Shown in pieces: positions 36,020-44,912 of a DNA stretch of 64,000 nt (positions within the stretch are counted from its first letter, which is position 1; each line of letters opens with the position of its first letter). This DNA is from Gammaproteobacteria bacterium. GTDB taxonomy: Bacteria; Pseudomonadota; Gammaproteobacteria; Pseudomonadales; JAUIET01. The stretch covers positions 310,001 through 374,000 of the forward strand of contig JAUIET010000004.1 in assembly GCA_030429735.1 (NCBI GenBank), in the 5' to 3' direction. The translations under genes were made by a program, and so were the position numbers. A model generated the notes under the pieces. It was not told where the DNA came from, ran no database searches, and was given only the letters and a program-made list of their open reading frames with translations.

Positions 36020-36724
36020 TTATTGCTCGATCTGCCCCAGATTCGCATCGATGACCGCCCCATTGACCACCGGATTCTGAGCGCAAAACAACACAACATT
36101 CGCGATCTCTGCAGGTGTGATCAGTCGCCCCATTGCGATCGTTGACGCAATGCCCTGCTCTATTGCCGGATCGGTGCCTATATGCCCTCTAAGCATCTCG
36201 GTATCGGTAAAACCAGGGCAAATCGCAGCAGTGTGAACACCGCTTCCAACCAGGTCCTGACAAGCAGAACGCATCAAGCCTATCAGCGCGTGTTTTGATG
36301 TCACGTAAGTGCAGCTATTGGACACCGCCTTGTGACCCAGTGTAGAAGAAATAAACAACACAGAGCTACCCTCACCCATAAGCGGTCGAAGCAAACCGGT
36401 AAGCACGGCCGGTGCTGTCACATTGAGCATTAGTACTTTCTGGAATTGCTCGGCCTGAACAGACTCAATAGTGTCTTTGAGCAACACAGCCGCGTTGTGC
36501 ACGATAAGCAGTTGGTCGGGTTGCCCTACATTACTGAGGATTTCCTGACTGCAATGGGAAAGCCAGTTAATCTCAGTCATGTCCACGGTCAGGTTGATAA
36601 CTTCTGGAACATCACAGCGACTGCGAGAAAGATTAATAACCCGATACCCGTTGTCGACCAGCACTTTCGCGGTAGCCTTGCCAATACCTTTACTCGCTCC
36701 GGAAATCACGGCGCACTTATTCAT
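36020..36724 (-). CDS. SDR-family oxidoreductase
   Basis: This 234-residue classical short-chain dehydrogenase has the NAD(P) motif VISGASKGIGKA, HNAAVL, the catalytic Ser in FISSTLGHKAVS, the YVTSK Tyr-Lys pair and a PGFTDTEM loop after the last strand. The start is at 36724, with an AGGAA site 6 bases upstream. It is last in a unit with the transporter and PTPS-like genes (8 bp downstream of the transporter stop). A role in reducing a pterin or deazapurine side chain, as for sepiapterin-reductase-like SDRs, is suggested only by the neighbours. Confidence 0.85.
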   Translation of the reverse strand: MNKCAVISGASKGIGKATAKVLVDNGYRVINLSRSRCDVPEVINLTVDMTEINWLSHCSQEILSNVGQPDQLLIVHNAAVLLKDTIESVQAEQFQKVLMLNVTAPAVLTGLLRPLMGEGSSVLFISSTLGHKAVSNSCTYVTSKHALIGLMRSACQDLVGSGVHTAAICPGFTDTEMLRGHIGTDPAIEQGIASTIAMGRLITPAEIANVVLFCAQNPVVNGAVIDANLGQIEQ

Positions 36725-36731
36725 ATCGTTC

Positions 36732-37523
36732 CTATGTAGATTGTGATTGAGCTTGCGAATCAATCGCAAGATAATGTCGAAGTTTATTGGTCAGCACGTA
36801 AAATGGCAGGGTATCCAGCAACGCCACCAACATCTTGAACACGTAATTGCTGGCCATCAGAACCAACATTGTTGCCAGTGCCATCTCACCCGCAAAAAAA
36901 ACGGCACCAAAGGTGATGCCTATCACCATGATTGAGTCTACTGCCTGGCTGATCAACGTGCTGAAGTTGTTTCTAAGCCAAAGGTGTTTGCCCTTGGTTA
37001 ATCGTTTCCAGAAATGAAACAGCTGCACGTCAAGGTATTGTGCTGCTATATAAGCAAACATAGATGCGGCAACTGCGCCGGCGGTGCACGCATATAGAAT
37101 TTGAAACAGCTCAACACTGCCGCTGAGTACATCACCGTTTGGCAGAGACAGTTCACCATTGATTTGCAGCACCTGCCAGGGGGGTTGCTCAGCAAGTGGC
37201 GCAGCCGGCAGCATATTACCTATTGCCAAAACAACAAGAATAAAGACGTTCAACACTAGCCCGACGCTGACCAAAAAATTGGCCCGGCTCCGCCCGTACA
37301 ATTCGCTGATCAAATCAGTGCATAAAAAAGTAAGCGGGTACGGCAACACGCCAACCGCAACCGTCATTGGGCCGAGGTCAACGAAACGCGTGATACCGAT
37401 CACATTCAGTAATGTCATTGCGCAGAGAAAGAAGCCGGCCAAAACAATGTAAACTCGCTCTCTGCGCTCCTGAATATCCGAGTTACTGGCAGCGGTTAGC
37501 TCGTGGTTATGCACGCTGATCAC
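36732..37523 (-). CDS. VUT/YhhQ-family queuosine-precursor transporter
   Basis: This 263-residue inner-membrane protein has about six helices and belongs to the VUT/YhhQ (DUF165) family. Typical segments are the first helix ending NVIGITRFVDLGPMTVAVGVLPYPLTFLCTDLISELYGRSRA and the later LWLRNNFSTLISQAVDSIMVIGITF. E. coli YhhQ imports preQ0/preQ1, precursors of queuosine in tRNA. The PTPS-like gene just upstream (9 bp gap) supports a deazaguanine or pterin link. The first ~20 residues are hydrophilic and cytoplasmic. Confidence 0.9.
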   Translation of the reverse strand: MISVHNHELTAASNSDIQERRERVYIVLAGFFLCAMTLLNVIGITRFVDLGPMTVAVGVLPYPLTFLCTDLISELYGRSRANFLVSVGLVLNVFILVVLAIGNMLPAAPLAEQPPWQVLQINGELSLPNGDVLSGSVELFQILYACTAGAVAASMFAYIAAQYLDVQLFHFWKRLTKGKHLWLRNNFSTLISQAVDSIMVIGITFGAVFFAGEMALATMLVLMASNYVFKMLVALLDTLPFYVLTNKLRHYLAIDSQAQSQST

Positions 37524-37532
37524 CCATGGAGT

Positions 37533-38021
37533 CTAGCGATTCCATTCGCTATACGCCCATTGATCCGGGCCAGAAGAAACTCCCAGTACAATTTGCTCAA
37601 TTTCATGCTTCACCAGCGTGTCCCTGGACTTGAGTACCTGCCGTAAAAGATAGTCACTGAGCTCCTCTATGGTGACGTTGCGAACCGGAAGAATCAGCAC
37701 ATCGCTTTTCAGAAAGCTCATGGTCACGTCATTGTGTGTTGCCAATAAGGTATCGCCCTCCTCTTCGATAGTTAAGTACGGTGACGATTCCGGCAGCAGC
37801 GTATACTCATCGTATTGCGCACAGAGGTTCTTTAACAGTTCCTTATAAACCGCATAATCAAAGCACAGTCCATCAAATTGAACCGGGCCCGTGATCGATG
37901 CTGACACTCGCCAGTTGTGCCCATGCAGACGCTCTCGTTCAGTGGCTGAAAATATTGTGAAATGGGCTGCGGAGAAATGCAGGTATTGCTTTCTTATTTC
38001 AATCGTGGTCATTCGTTGCAT
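37533..38021 (-). CDS. PTPS/QueD-like protein with altered active site
   Basis: This 162-residue member of the 6-pyruvoyl-tetrahydropterin-synthase / 6-carboxytetrahydropterin-synthase family has the three zinc-binding histidines in place: FSAAHF and the HGH of ERLHGHNWRV. In QueD a catalytic Cys lies four residues before HGH (CxxxHGH); here that position is Arg within ATERERLHGH, so a standard QueD reaction is doubtful. The protein is also longer (about 120 residues is usual), with a C-terminal extension ending YSEWNR. It heads the unit PTPS-transporter-SDR. Two start codons nine bases apart are possible; neither has a clear ribosome site. Confidence 0.8.
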   Translation of the reverse strand: MQRMTTIEIRKQYLHFSAAHFTIFSATERERLHGHNWRVSASITGPVQFDGLCFDYAVYKELLKNLCAQYDEYTLLPESSPYLTIEEEGDTLLATHNDVTMSFLKSDVLILPVRNVTIEELSDYLLRQVLKSRDTLVKHEIEQIVLGVSSGPDQWAYSEWNR

Positions 38022-38233
38022 GGGAAAACTCGGTGTATTGCGCAGTGCGAACTATTATCCTGTTTTTTGCGTGACATTGGCAGCTGCTTTATTTACTGTC
38101 TGTGCAGTGATCCACCCAAAGATGTCCCTGCCAGCCTCCAGTCGTAGGTGAGCGCAGAGCATGGCTGAACGTTACAATCAATACCCTTCCCAATAATCCA
38201 TCTTCGTTTAAATGGCCGCGATCATTAGCGGCC

Positions 38234-39469
38234 ATGGACCAGGCCGAATTTCGATGGTTGCTGGGTAGCAACCTTGCTTTCTTCCTCGCGTTACAGGGAC
38301 AGATTCTGACGCGCACATTTTTGGCGTGGGAGCTTACCGGCGATGAAATGGCACTTGCCTATGTAAACGTAGCATTTGCCATACCAATGCTGATATTTTC
38401 ATTCCTGGGCGGCGCCATCAGTGACCGCTCTGAACGACGCTTGCTCGCCCTGCTTGGTCAGGCAACCATCGTCTGCACTGAGGCCAGCATTCTTATCCAG
38501 CTACTGCGTGGCACGCTGGAGTTCTGGCACATCTTGGCCGCTGGAGCCGTTGGTGGCGCGGTGTTACCTTTTAGCATGCCGGCCAGAACGGCACTGGTTT
38601 TCAACATCGTAGGCCCGCAACGGCTGGGAAACGCCACCGCATTGTCAGGCGCAGTGATGAATATCTCACGTGTTGCAGGACCGGTTTTGATGGGCTTTAC
38701 CATTGATCTATGGAGCGTTACTGGCGCCTATTTTGTAGCAGTAAGCCTGCATGCCCTTGCGCTGCTCTTTCTATTTGGTATCAACCGCTACACCGTCGTG
38801 CAGACTGTCAAAAAGAGATTTACAACTGATATCGCGTTAGGCTTTCGCTATGTTTTCGAACGCAAGGAATTGGCAGCCTGCCTGCTGTTTGGCATGATCC
38901 CCATGTTTTTAGCGATGCCGTTTCAGAATTTGCTGGTGGTCTTCGCGGATGAGGTCTGGCAAGTGGGTGAACGTGGCCTGGGGATTTTAATGGCCGCTGC
39001 CGGGCTCGGCGGAGTGATTGGCTCTGTCTGGATGGCTCATCGTGGTGATGAAAGCAAGCGTACACGTTTAATGGTGATCACCACTTTATTGTTTGGCGTG
39101 TTTCTTGGCGCGTTTTCATTAACCCCCAGTTTCTGGATTGCATTGGTTCCGCTTATCATCGCCAACATTTGTGCCAGCGCCGGGCAAACGCTGAATACTA
39201 CGTGCACTCAGCTGCTGATTGAAGATGAGTACCGCGGCCGGGTGTCGGCCATCATGTTGATGACCTTTGGTTTGATGCCAATGGGCGTTGTACCGTTGGC
39301 CGTACTGGCGAGTAATTTTGGTGTCCAAACAGCTATCCTGATCGCTTCATTAACTTTGTGTGGCGTGGTCATTGCGTTCTACGCCATCAGCCCAAAACTC
39401 AGGCAACTGGACGAGTACGTCGTCGGCAACGTGCACACCATGGAAGCGGTTCAGCGGCGCAGTGTGTAG
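38234..39469 (+). CDS. MFS transporter (MFS_3/EntS-like)
   Basis: This 411-residue protein has 12 predicted membrane helices and the major-facilitator pattern GAISDRSERRLLALLGQ in the loop after helix 2, plus a matching GDESKRTRLMVIT loop in the second half. It best fits the MFS_3 (enterobactin-exporter-like) group of drug or siderophore exporters. The ATG at 38234 has no good ribosome site. The frame is open upstream, and the preceding residues (FKWPRSLAA) look coding, so the true start could be a non-standard codon further left. Its promoter shares the ~210 bp gap with the PTPS gene. The substrate is unknown. Confidence 0.82.
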   Translation: MDQAEFRWLLGSNLAFFLALQGQILTRTFLAWELTGDEMALAYVNVAFAIPMLIFSFLGGAISDRSERRLLALLGQATIVCTEASILIQLLRGTLEFWHILAAGAVGGAVLPFSMPARTALVFNIVGPQRLGNATALSGAVMNISRVAGPVLMGFTIDLWSVTGAYFVAVSLHALALLFLFGINRYTVVQTVKKRFTTDIALGFRYVFERKELAACLLFGMIPMFLAMPFQNLLVVFADEVWQVGERGLGILMAAAGLGGVIGSVWMAHRGDESKRTRLMVITTLLFGVFLGAFSLTPSFWIALVPLIIANICASAGQTLNTTCTQLLIEDEYRGRVSAIMLMTFGLMPMGVVPLAVLASNFGVQTAILIASLTLCGVVIAFYAISPKLRQLDEYVVGNVHTMEAVQRRSV

Positions 39470-39483
39470 CCGTGCAGCCACGG
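39470..39483. other. Hairpin directly after the MFS stop codon
   Basis: CCGTG-CAGC-CACGG follows the TAG without a gap, in the 27 bp between the convergent MFS and gamma-glutamyltransferase genes. It has a 5 bp GC-rich stem and a tetraloop but no T tract. It could end or protect both transcripts; the evidence is only the dyad. Confidence 0.3.
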
Positions 39484-39496
39484 AAGTGTAGCCGCT

Positions 39497-41257
39497 TTAG
39501 TACCCCCTGGCAGCACCCAAAGGCCTGCGAGTGTCGCTGGCACCATGCAGGTATCCATTACCATTGAAAAAGCCAGGATCGATCATGATCGATTGTGTCC
39601 GCCCAACGGTGCGCTTGCCAATATCCATGCTGTGGCCTTTCATGCCCAGGAGTTTCAGCGTATCGGGGCTAACGCCACTCTCCACTCTGAGTTTGTCTGG
39701 CATCCATTGGTGATGAATACGAGGCAAGGCGGCTGCGGTGGCCACGTTGTCACCGAACACTGTGGCATTCAAAATGACCTGCAACACCGAGGTTATTATC
39801 AAGCTGCCACCCGGGCTACCCGTTACCAACCAGGGCTTATTGTCTTTAAACACCATGGTTGGGCTCATGGAAGACAAAGGCCGCTTGCCGGGTTCGATCG
39901 CATTAGCGGTACCACCAAGCAGGCCGAATGGGTTGGCGTGGCCGGGGCGCGCCGAGAAATCAGCCATTTCATTGTTCAACAGCATGCCGGTTCCTTTGGA
40001 TACGATTCCGGAGCCAAAGCTAAAGTTCAGTGTGTAAGTATTGCTGACAACATTTCCATGCCGGTCAACCACGCTGTAGTGTGTGGTGTCATTGCTTTCT
40101 TCGGGTAACAGCGCGCCCGGCCGAATGTCTGCCGAAGGCGTTGCCACATCGGGCTTTATTGATGCGGCAAGTGTGCGCGCATAGCTCTTTGCGGTTAGCT
40201 CCGCAACCGGTACTTTGACGTAATCAGGGTCGCCAAGATACTGACTGCGGTCGGCGTACGCAAACTTCATGGACTCAGCCAGATGGTGCAGGTAGTCAGC
40301 ACTGTTGTGCCCCATCGCCACCAGGTCAAAGTGTTCCATAATGTTCAGCATCTGGATAATGTGCACGCCGCCACTCGATGGTGGTGGTGCTGAAACCACG
40401 TCGAAGTCGAGAAAACGACCTCGAACCGGTTCTCTCTCACGAACCTCATAGTTAGCAAGGTCTGCAAGCGTTATAAGCCCATCATTACGCTGCATGTCTT
40501 TTACAAAGCGCTGCGCCACTTTGCCTTGATAAAACGCGCTGCGACCGTGCTTTTTGATCTGCCTCAATGTCCATGCGAGGTCAGCTTGTTTTAACCAGTC
40601 GCCTGGCTGCAAATAGGTACCATCTTTTCTGAAATAGATGCGTTTCGCCTCTTTATCTTGCCAGGGCGCATAATCACCTCGCCGGCTTATGCCTCCCGCC
40701 AGTGCGTAGCTGACCTCAAATCCTTTTTCCGCAAGTTCAATAGCGGGCTCAATGGCCTCAGACAGTGACATCGTTCCATACTTTTCAAGTGCGTGTATCA
40801 AACCGGCAACTGTCCCCGGTACCCCCGCGCTCTGGCGGCTAGCGTAATATCTGGAGCGATCGACATTGTCATTCTCATCAAGATACATATCTCGGTAGGA
40901 GGCAATCGGTGCGGTTTCACGGTAGTCAATGAAGTGCTGTTCGCCGTCTTTATGAATCAACATGAAGCCGCCACCGGCCAGATTACCAGCACTGGGATAG
41001 GTAACCGCCAATGCAAACCCTGTTGCCACCGCCGCATCAATTGCATTCCCCCCTTTTTGCATAATCGCCACACCCACGTCAGCGGCCAATTGTTCAGCTG
41101 CCACCACAATACCGTGTTGATACGTATCCGGCAGGAAACGATTTTCAAAATTGATAATCGGGCCCGCGGTTTTACCCGCATCAGCGTGTGCTGCTTTGGT
41201 GAAAAAAAGCACAGGGGCAAGCAATAATACACTCAGCGGCATGAGTCTTGAGGGCAC
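39497..41257 (-). CDS. ggt: Gamma-glutamyltransferase (periplasmic)
   Basis: This 586-residue proenzyme has a signal peptide (cleavage near KAAHA) for periplasmic export. Large-subunit landmarks are MQKGGNAIDAAVATGFALAVTYPSAGNLAGGGFMLI and FIDYRETAP with the gamma-glutamyl-binding Arg. The autoprocessing site is NDTTHYSVVD, where Thr-391 becomes the N-terminal nucleophile of the small subunit, followed by LNNEMADFS and PLSSMSPTMVF. It hydrolyses or transfers the gamma-glutamyl group of glutathione and similar peptides. It is monocistronic and divergent from the M14 hydrolase gene. Confidence 0.95.
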   Translation of the reverse strand: MPSRLMPLSVLLLAPVLFFTKAAHADAGKTAGPIINFENRFLPDTYQHGIVVAAEQLAADVGVAIMQKGGNAIDAAVATGFALAVTYPSAGNLAGGGFMLIHKDGEQHFIDYRETAPIASYRDMYLDENDNVDRSRYYASRQSAGVPGTVAGLIHALEKYGTMSLSEAIEPAIELAEKGFEVSYALAGGISRRGDYAPWQDKEAKRIYFRKDGTYLQPGDWLKQADLAWTLRQIKKHGRSAFYQGKVAQRFVKDMQRNDGLITLADLANYEVREREPVRGRFLDFDVVSAPPPSSGGVHIIQMLNIMEHFDLVAMGHNSADYLHHLAESMKFAYADRSQYLGDPDYVKVPVAELTAKSYARTLAASIKPDVATPSADIRPGALLPEESNDTTHYSVVDRHGNVVSNTYTLNFSFGSGIVSKGTGMLLNNEMADFSARPGHANPFGLLGGTANAIEPGKRPLSSMSPTMVFKDNKPWLVTGSPGGSLIITSVLQVILNATVFGDNVATAAALPRIHHQWMPDKLRVESGVSPDTLKLLGMKGHSMDIGKRTVGRTQSIMIDPGFFNGNGYLHGASDTRRPLGAARGY

Positions 41258-41587
41258 GGCAACTCCAAAGGATGTTGTTGGTTAAAGAGCGGAATTTATA
41301 ACACAGGGTTGGCTACACATATAGTGTGACGGATGTCGCTTACGCGCGGAACAAAGTTGGCGACTTCGGTACCTGAGCTATAGTTGATTATGAATTGTAC
41401 AAAATATTGATTTCCAAGCCTTAGCATCATTCACAGTTACATGGTGTGGCAGTCATGGCAGAAAAGCATGTTATAGTTCAATGCTTTAGCATGCATAACT
41501 AGATTTACAATTAACATTGGACTTGCGGAACCCTGCGCTTATGGCGCAGCTCGCGGTCACGAAGACCAAAATCGGGGATCAGCCACA
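41258..41587. other. Divergent intergenic region, ggt / M14 gene
   Basis: This 330 bp gap contains the promoters of two divergent genes. It is AT-rich in the middle, with several -10-like sequences (for example near 41390-41400 and 41500). A GC-rich stem-loop, CTGCGC-TTATG-GCGCAG, lies at 41533-41549 in the leader of the M14 gene, about 38 bases before its ATG. No open frame with coding character was found. Confidence 0.45.
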
Positions 41588-42949
41588 ATGAAGGGTTTCA
41601 ACGCGTTAGCCCTATGCTTTATCTACTCTTGCGGCGTGCTCGCACAGCAGGCAGCGGCAGACAGTGCGCCAACCCCTGAGCTTTCTGAAAGTGTCACCCA
41701 GCTCGACAAACACCCAGAGGATAAACCTCTGGAAAAAGCCGAGAATATTGACCTCGACAAACCGATCGAGAAGCTGCCCGAACCAGCGGTAGAAAACCCA
41801 GTGCCCTCGTCGGACGATACAGATAGCGTCCAACAAACGGATGAGCAGGTTCAAGACAGCGATGACGACTACGACGATGGCGTACCCTTCGTCTTGCTTG
41901 GTAAGGAAGTTCCACCGCGTACCGCTACCCGGATGTCCTGGACACCCAGCCAATCCTTTGAAGGTATCGCAGGTTCAACACCGGTGCTGGTCGTGAATGG
42001 GGCGCGGCAAGGCCCGGTACTGTGCTTAACGGCTGCCATACATGGCGATGAGTTGAACGGTATCGAAATTGTTCGACGTGTGATGTACGACATAGAGCCT
42101 GAAAAATTGACGGGCACGGTGATTGGCGTACCAATCGTGAATTTACAGGGCTTTCGCAGAAACTCCCGTTACTTAACTGACCGCAGGGATCTGAATCGTT
42201 TTTTCCCGGGCAATCCGGATGGCAGTCTGGCGTCACGTATTGCGTATTCCTTTTTCAGTGAGATCATTGACAATTGCAGCTATCTTGTTGACCTGCATAC
42301 CGGCTCATTCCACCGCACGAACCTGCCACAAATTCGAGCCGATCTGCTAAACAGTTCGGTCGTTGAGTTGTCGCAAGGGTTTGGCTCTACCGCAGTACTG
42401 CATTCAGGTGGTGCAAAAGGCACTCTGCGCTACGCGGCGAACATGCACGGTATACCAACAGTCACCTTGGAAGCCGGCGAACCCATGCGCCTTCAGGATA
42501 AGGAAGTAGCCCATGGTGTGAAGGCGATTCAAACCTTGATGAACAAGCTGAACATGCTTAAAAAAGCGCGTTTCTGGGGTAAACCCGAACCAGTGTTTTA
42601 CGAGTCCACATGGGTTCGCGCTGATTATGGCGGTATTTTATTCAGCCAAGTGTTTTTGGGAAAGCGGGTCAATGAAGGCGAAGTGTTGGGTACGGTTACC
42701 GATCCAATCACCAACAAGCGCCATGAAGTCCAGTCGCCAGCAAAGGGGCGGGTGCTGGGTATGGCGCTTAATCAGGTGGTGATGCCTGGCTTTGCAGCGT
42801 TCAGAATCGGTATTGAGCGAGAAGAAGACGAAGTAATCGGTCCGGCGGTGGAAGATCCAGACAACCTCGATTCGTCGGGCATCGATCGAAGTTCGACGGG
42901 CGATGTGGCCGCTTCAGACCCTGACTACGAGCCGGAAACCGCTGAATAG
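41588..42949 (+). CDS. Secreted succinylglutamate desuccinylase/aspartoacylase-like M14 hydrolase
   Basis: This 453-residue protein has a signal peptide (cleavage near LAQQA), an acidic Asp/Glu/Pro-rich low-complexity linker (about 25-100) and a zinc hydrolase domain of the AstE/AspA (M14) type. Zinc ligands are seen in AAIHGDELNG (His, Glu) and LVDLHTG (His). The substrate-site Arg/Asn are in NSRYLTDRRDLNRFFPG, and the catalytic-type Glu is in PTVTLEAGEP. A lipoyl-like beta domain closes the chain (about 340-410). It probably removes an acyl or amino-acid group from a periplasmic or wall-derived substrate; the exact substrate is unknown. It lies just upstream of gspD1 on the same strand (97 bp). 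Confidence 0.85.
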   Translation: MKGFNALALCFIYSCGVLAQQAAADSAPTPELSESVTQLDKHPEDKPLEKAENIDLDKPIEKLPEPAVENPVPSSDDTDSVQQTDEQVQDSDDDYDDGVPFVLLGKEVPPRTATRMSWTPSQSFEGIAGSTPVLVVNGARQGPVLCLTAAIHGDELNGIEIVRRVMYDIEPEKLTGTVIGVPIVNLQGFRRNSRYLTDRRDLNRFFPGNPDGSLASRIAYSFFSEIIDNCSYLVDLHTGSFHRTNLPQIRADLLNSSVVELSQGFGSTAVLHSGGAKGTLRYAANMHGIPTVTLEAGEPMRLQDKEVAHGVKAIQTLMNKLNMLKKARFWGKPEPVFYESTWVRADYGGILFSQVFLGKRVNEGEVLGTVTDPITNKRHEVQSPAKGRVLGMALNQVVMPGFAAFRIGIEREEDEVIGPAVEDPDNLDSSGIDRSSTGDVAASDPDYEPETAE

Positions 42950-43046
42950 AGTGTGTTCGTATTTACTTGATCGCAAAGCAAAAAATATTCTCGCCCAAGC
43001 CCACTGATTAAGGGTGAAATTGCGCTGCGCTGCTAGACTTTAGGAG

Positions 43047-44912
43047 ATGTATAGCGCTTGTTTTCAGCGGGCTACCGCCTGCATCCGTATCCTGCTTGGT
43101 TTAGTAACGCTGAGCATGTTTTCCTTTCTGTACAGCGCCGCAGTGAGCGCCAGCGCAGGCATTACAATGAATATGCGCGACGCCGATGTGCGAACCGTTA
43201 TTCAATGGATGTCGGAAACAACAGGTCGAAGCTTTGTTGTTGACCCTTCTGTTCAGGGCAATATCACGGTTCTCTCGAGTCAACCACTCAGCGAAGAGCA
43301 GGCCTTCGATGTGTTCCTTCAGGCCTTAAACCTGAATGGATTTAGTGCTGCAATAAAAGGCAATACCGTGAGTATTGTGCCGTCCGCCAAGTCCAGTCAA
43401 AATCACAGTGCCGTGCTGGATTCCTTTGACGGCCACTCCGGTGGCGAAAAAGCCGTTCATGTTTTTGAAGCCCGCTCAATCAATGCAGCAGCCGTTGCCA
43501 CGCAATTGCAACCGCTACTTGGCGAGCATGGCACTTTGTCGCACCTGCCTGGCACCAACACGCTGCTGATTGCCGACAGAATTGACAATATTCGTAAAGT
43601 TCGCAGCTTGATTGACCGTCTCGATCAACGCGGGCAATTAGATATAGACATTATTTCTCTCAAGCATTCTGACGCAGAACAAACCGAACGAGCTTTGCGT
43701 AATCTGCTCGGTCAGCAAGACAAGCAAGAGCTGGCCCTGGCAGTTGACAAACGCAGCAATTCTTTATTGGTGACTGGCTCGGAGAAAATAAGACAGCAGG
43801 TGCGCGGCCTGGTTGCGCAGCTGGACCTGAATCAAACGCGCGATAGCCGCACCGAGGTCGTTTATCTGAATTTCATAGCAGCCGAAGAAATGCTGCCAGT
43901 GTTGGATAGCCTGCACAGCGCTGACGAAACTGGCCGCACGCACACCAGCGTTCAGGCAGTTATGTCTTCTAACGCGTTGGTGTTAACCGCTTCCAAGCCC
44001 GTTCTTGAACAAATGAAAGCGGTAATCGCTGACATTGACGTAGAACGTCGGCAAGTGCACCTGGAGGCCGTGATTGTCGAGGTGAGCGACCAGCTGATAG
44101 ATTCTCTGGGCGTACAATGGCAAACAGCATTTAACGGGCGTGATGTTGAGGCCGCAACTGAATTTGGTCTTGACCAGGCAGAACGCGTGGTTGATGCCAA
44201 TGGCAATATTCTCAGTGAGAATTCAGTGCTGGGACAAGGCTTCACGCTCGGTTACTATCGAAACGGATCGCTCAGGGGTTTATTGAACGCGCTTTCACAG
44301 ACCGATCAGGCCAATCTGTTATCAACCCCATCGGTGGTGGCTCTGGACAATGAAGAGGCCGAAATTCTGGTGGGTAGCAATGTACCGGTGGTCTCTGGTC
44401 AGCAAACATCGCAGGCCTCATCAACCAGTGATCCATTTACCACAATAGAGCGACGGGACATCGGTGTTAGTCTGAAAGTCACGCCGCAAATCAACGAGCA
44501 AGGGTCAATCACTCTGGATGTTCTTCAACAGGTTGAGAGCATCAGCAACAGTACTGTGGCCAGCGATTTGATTTTCGACAAACGCAGCATCAAAACCAAA
44601 GTGCTGGTTGCCGACAATGAAGTGCTTGTTCTGGGCGGTTTGACCCGCGAAGACAAGCGAGAAGGCGTCGACCGAGTCCCGGTACTGGGTTACATTCCAA
44701 TTCTCGGTCGCTTGTTCCAGCGCAGCACTGATGAGAGCGTGCGAAGCAACCTGATGGTGTTTGTTCACCCTAGAATATTGGACAAGAAAGCGGCTCGATC
44801 AATCAGCCGCGAGCATTATGAGGGCATGCGTGAGAAACAGGCAGATCAACAGACAGGCAAGCTCAGCAAGCAAGCCTCACCACTGCTCCAGGATTTCGAC
44901 CTCGATCAATAA
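43047..44912 (+). CDS. gspD: Type II secretion secretin GspD, copy 1
   Basis: This 621-residue outer-membrane secretin has a signal peptide (cleavage near SASAG). The N0 domain begins ITMNMRDADVRTVIQWMSETTG, followed by N1-N3 modules (VFEARSINAAAVATQLQPLL and KRSNSLLVTGS) and the C-terminal secretin core with LDNEEAEILVGSNVPVVSG, VLGGLTRED and VPVLGYIPILGRLF. It forms the ring pore for folded exoproteins. It is a paralogue of gspD2 at the far side of the locus. The AGGAG site directly abuts the ATG, which is too close, so the exact start is uncertain. Its 3' end overlaps the convergent gspB by 36 bp. Confidence 0.9.
   Translation: MYSACFQRATACIRILLGLVTLSMFSFLYSAAVSASAGITMNMRDADVRTVIQWMSETTGRSFVVDPSVQGNITVLSSQPLSEEQAFDVFLQALNLNGFSAAIKGNTVSIVPSAKSSQNHSAVLDSFDGHSGGEKAVHVFEARSINAAAVATQLQPLLGEHGTLSHLPGTNTLLIADRIDNIRKVRSLIDRLDQRGQLDIDIISLKHSDAEQTERALRNLLGQQDKQELALAVDKRSNSLLVTGSEKIRQQVRGLVAQLDLNQTRDSRTEVVYLNFIAAEEMLPVLDSLHSADETGRTHTSVQAVMSSNALVLTASKPVLEQMKAVIADIDVERRQVHLEAVIVEVSDQLIDSLGVQWQTAFNGRDVEAATEFGLDQAERVVDANGNILSENSVLGQGFTLGYYRNGSLRGLLNALSQTDQANLLSTPSVVALDNEEAEILVGSNVPVVSGQQTSQASSTSDPFTTIERRDIGVSLKVTPQINEQGSITLDVLQQVESISNSTVASDLIFDKRSIKTKVLVADNEVLVLGGLTREDKREGVDRVPVLGYIPILGRLFQRSTDESVRSNLMVFVHPRILDKKAARSISREHYEGMREKQADQQTGKLSKQASPLLQDFDLDQ

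Noticed and set aside
39545-40108. Plus-strand 187-codon open frame opposite ggt
   Set aside because: Antisense shadow of a strongly conserved gene; composition mirrors the complement of ggt codons.
43058-43243. Plus-strand frame at the start of gspD1 in another register
   Set aside because: Shadow of the secretin gene; the conserved N0 domain is in the other frame.
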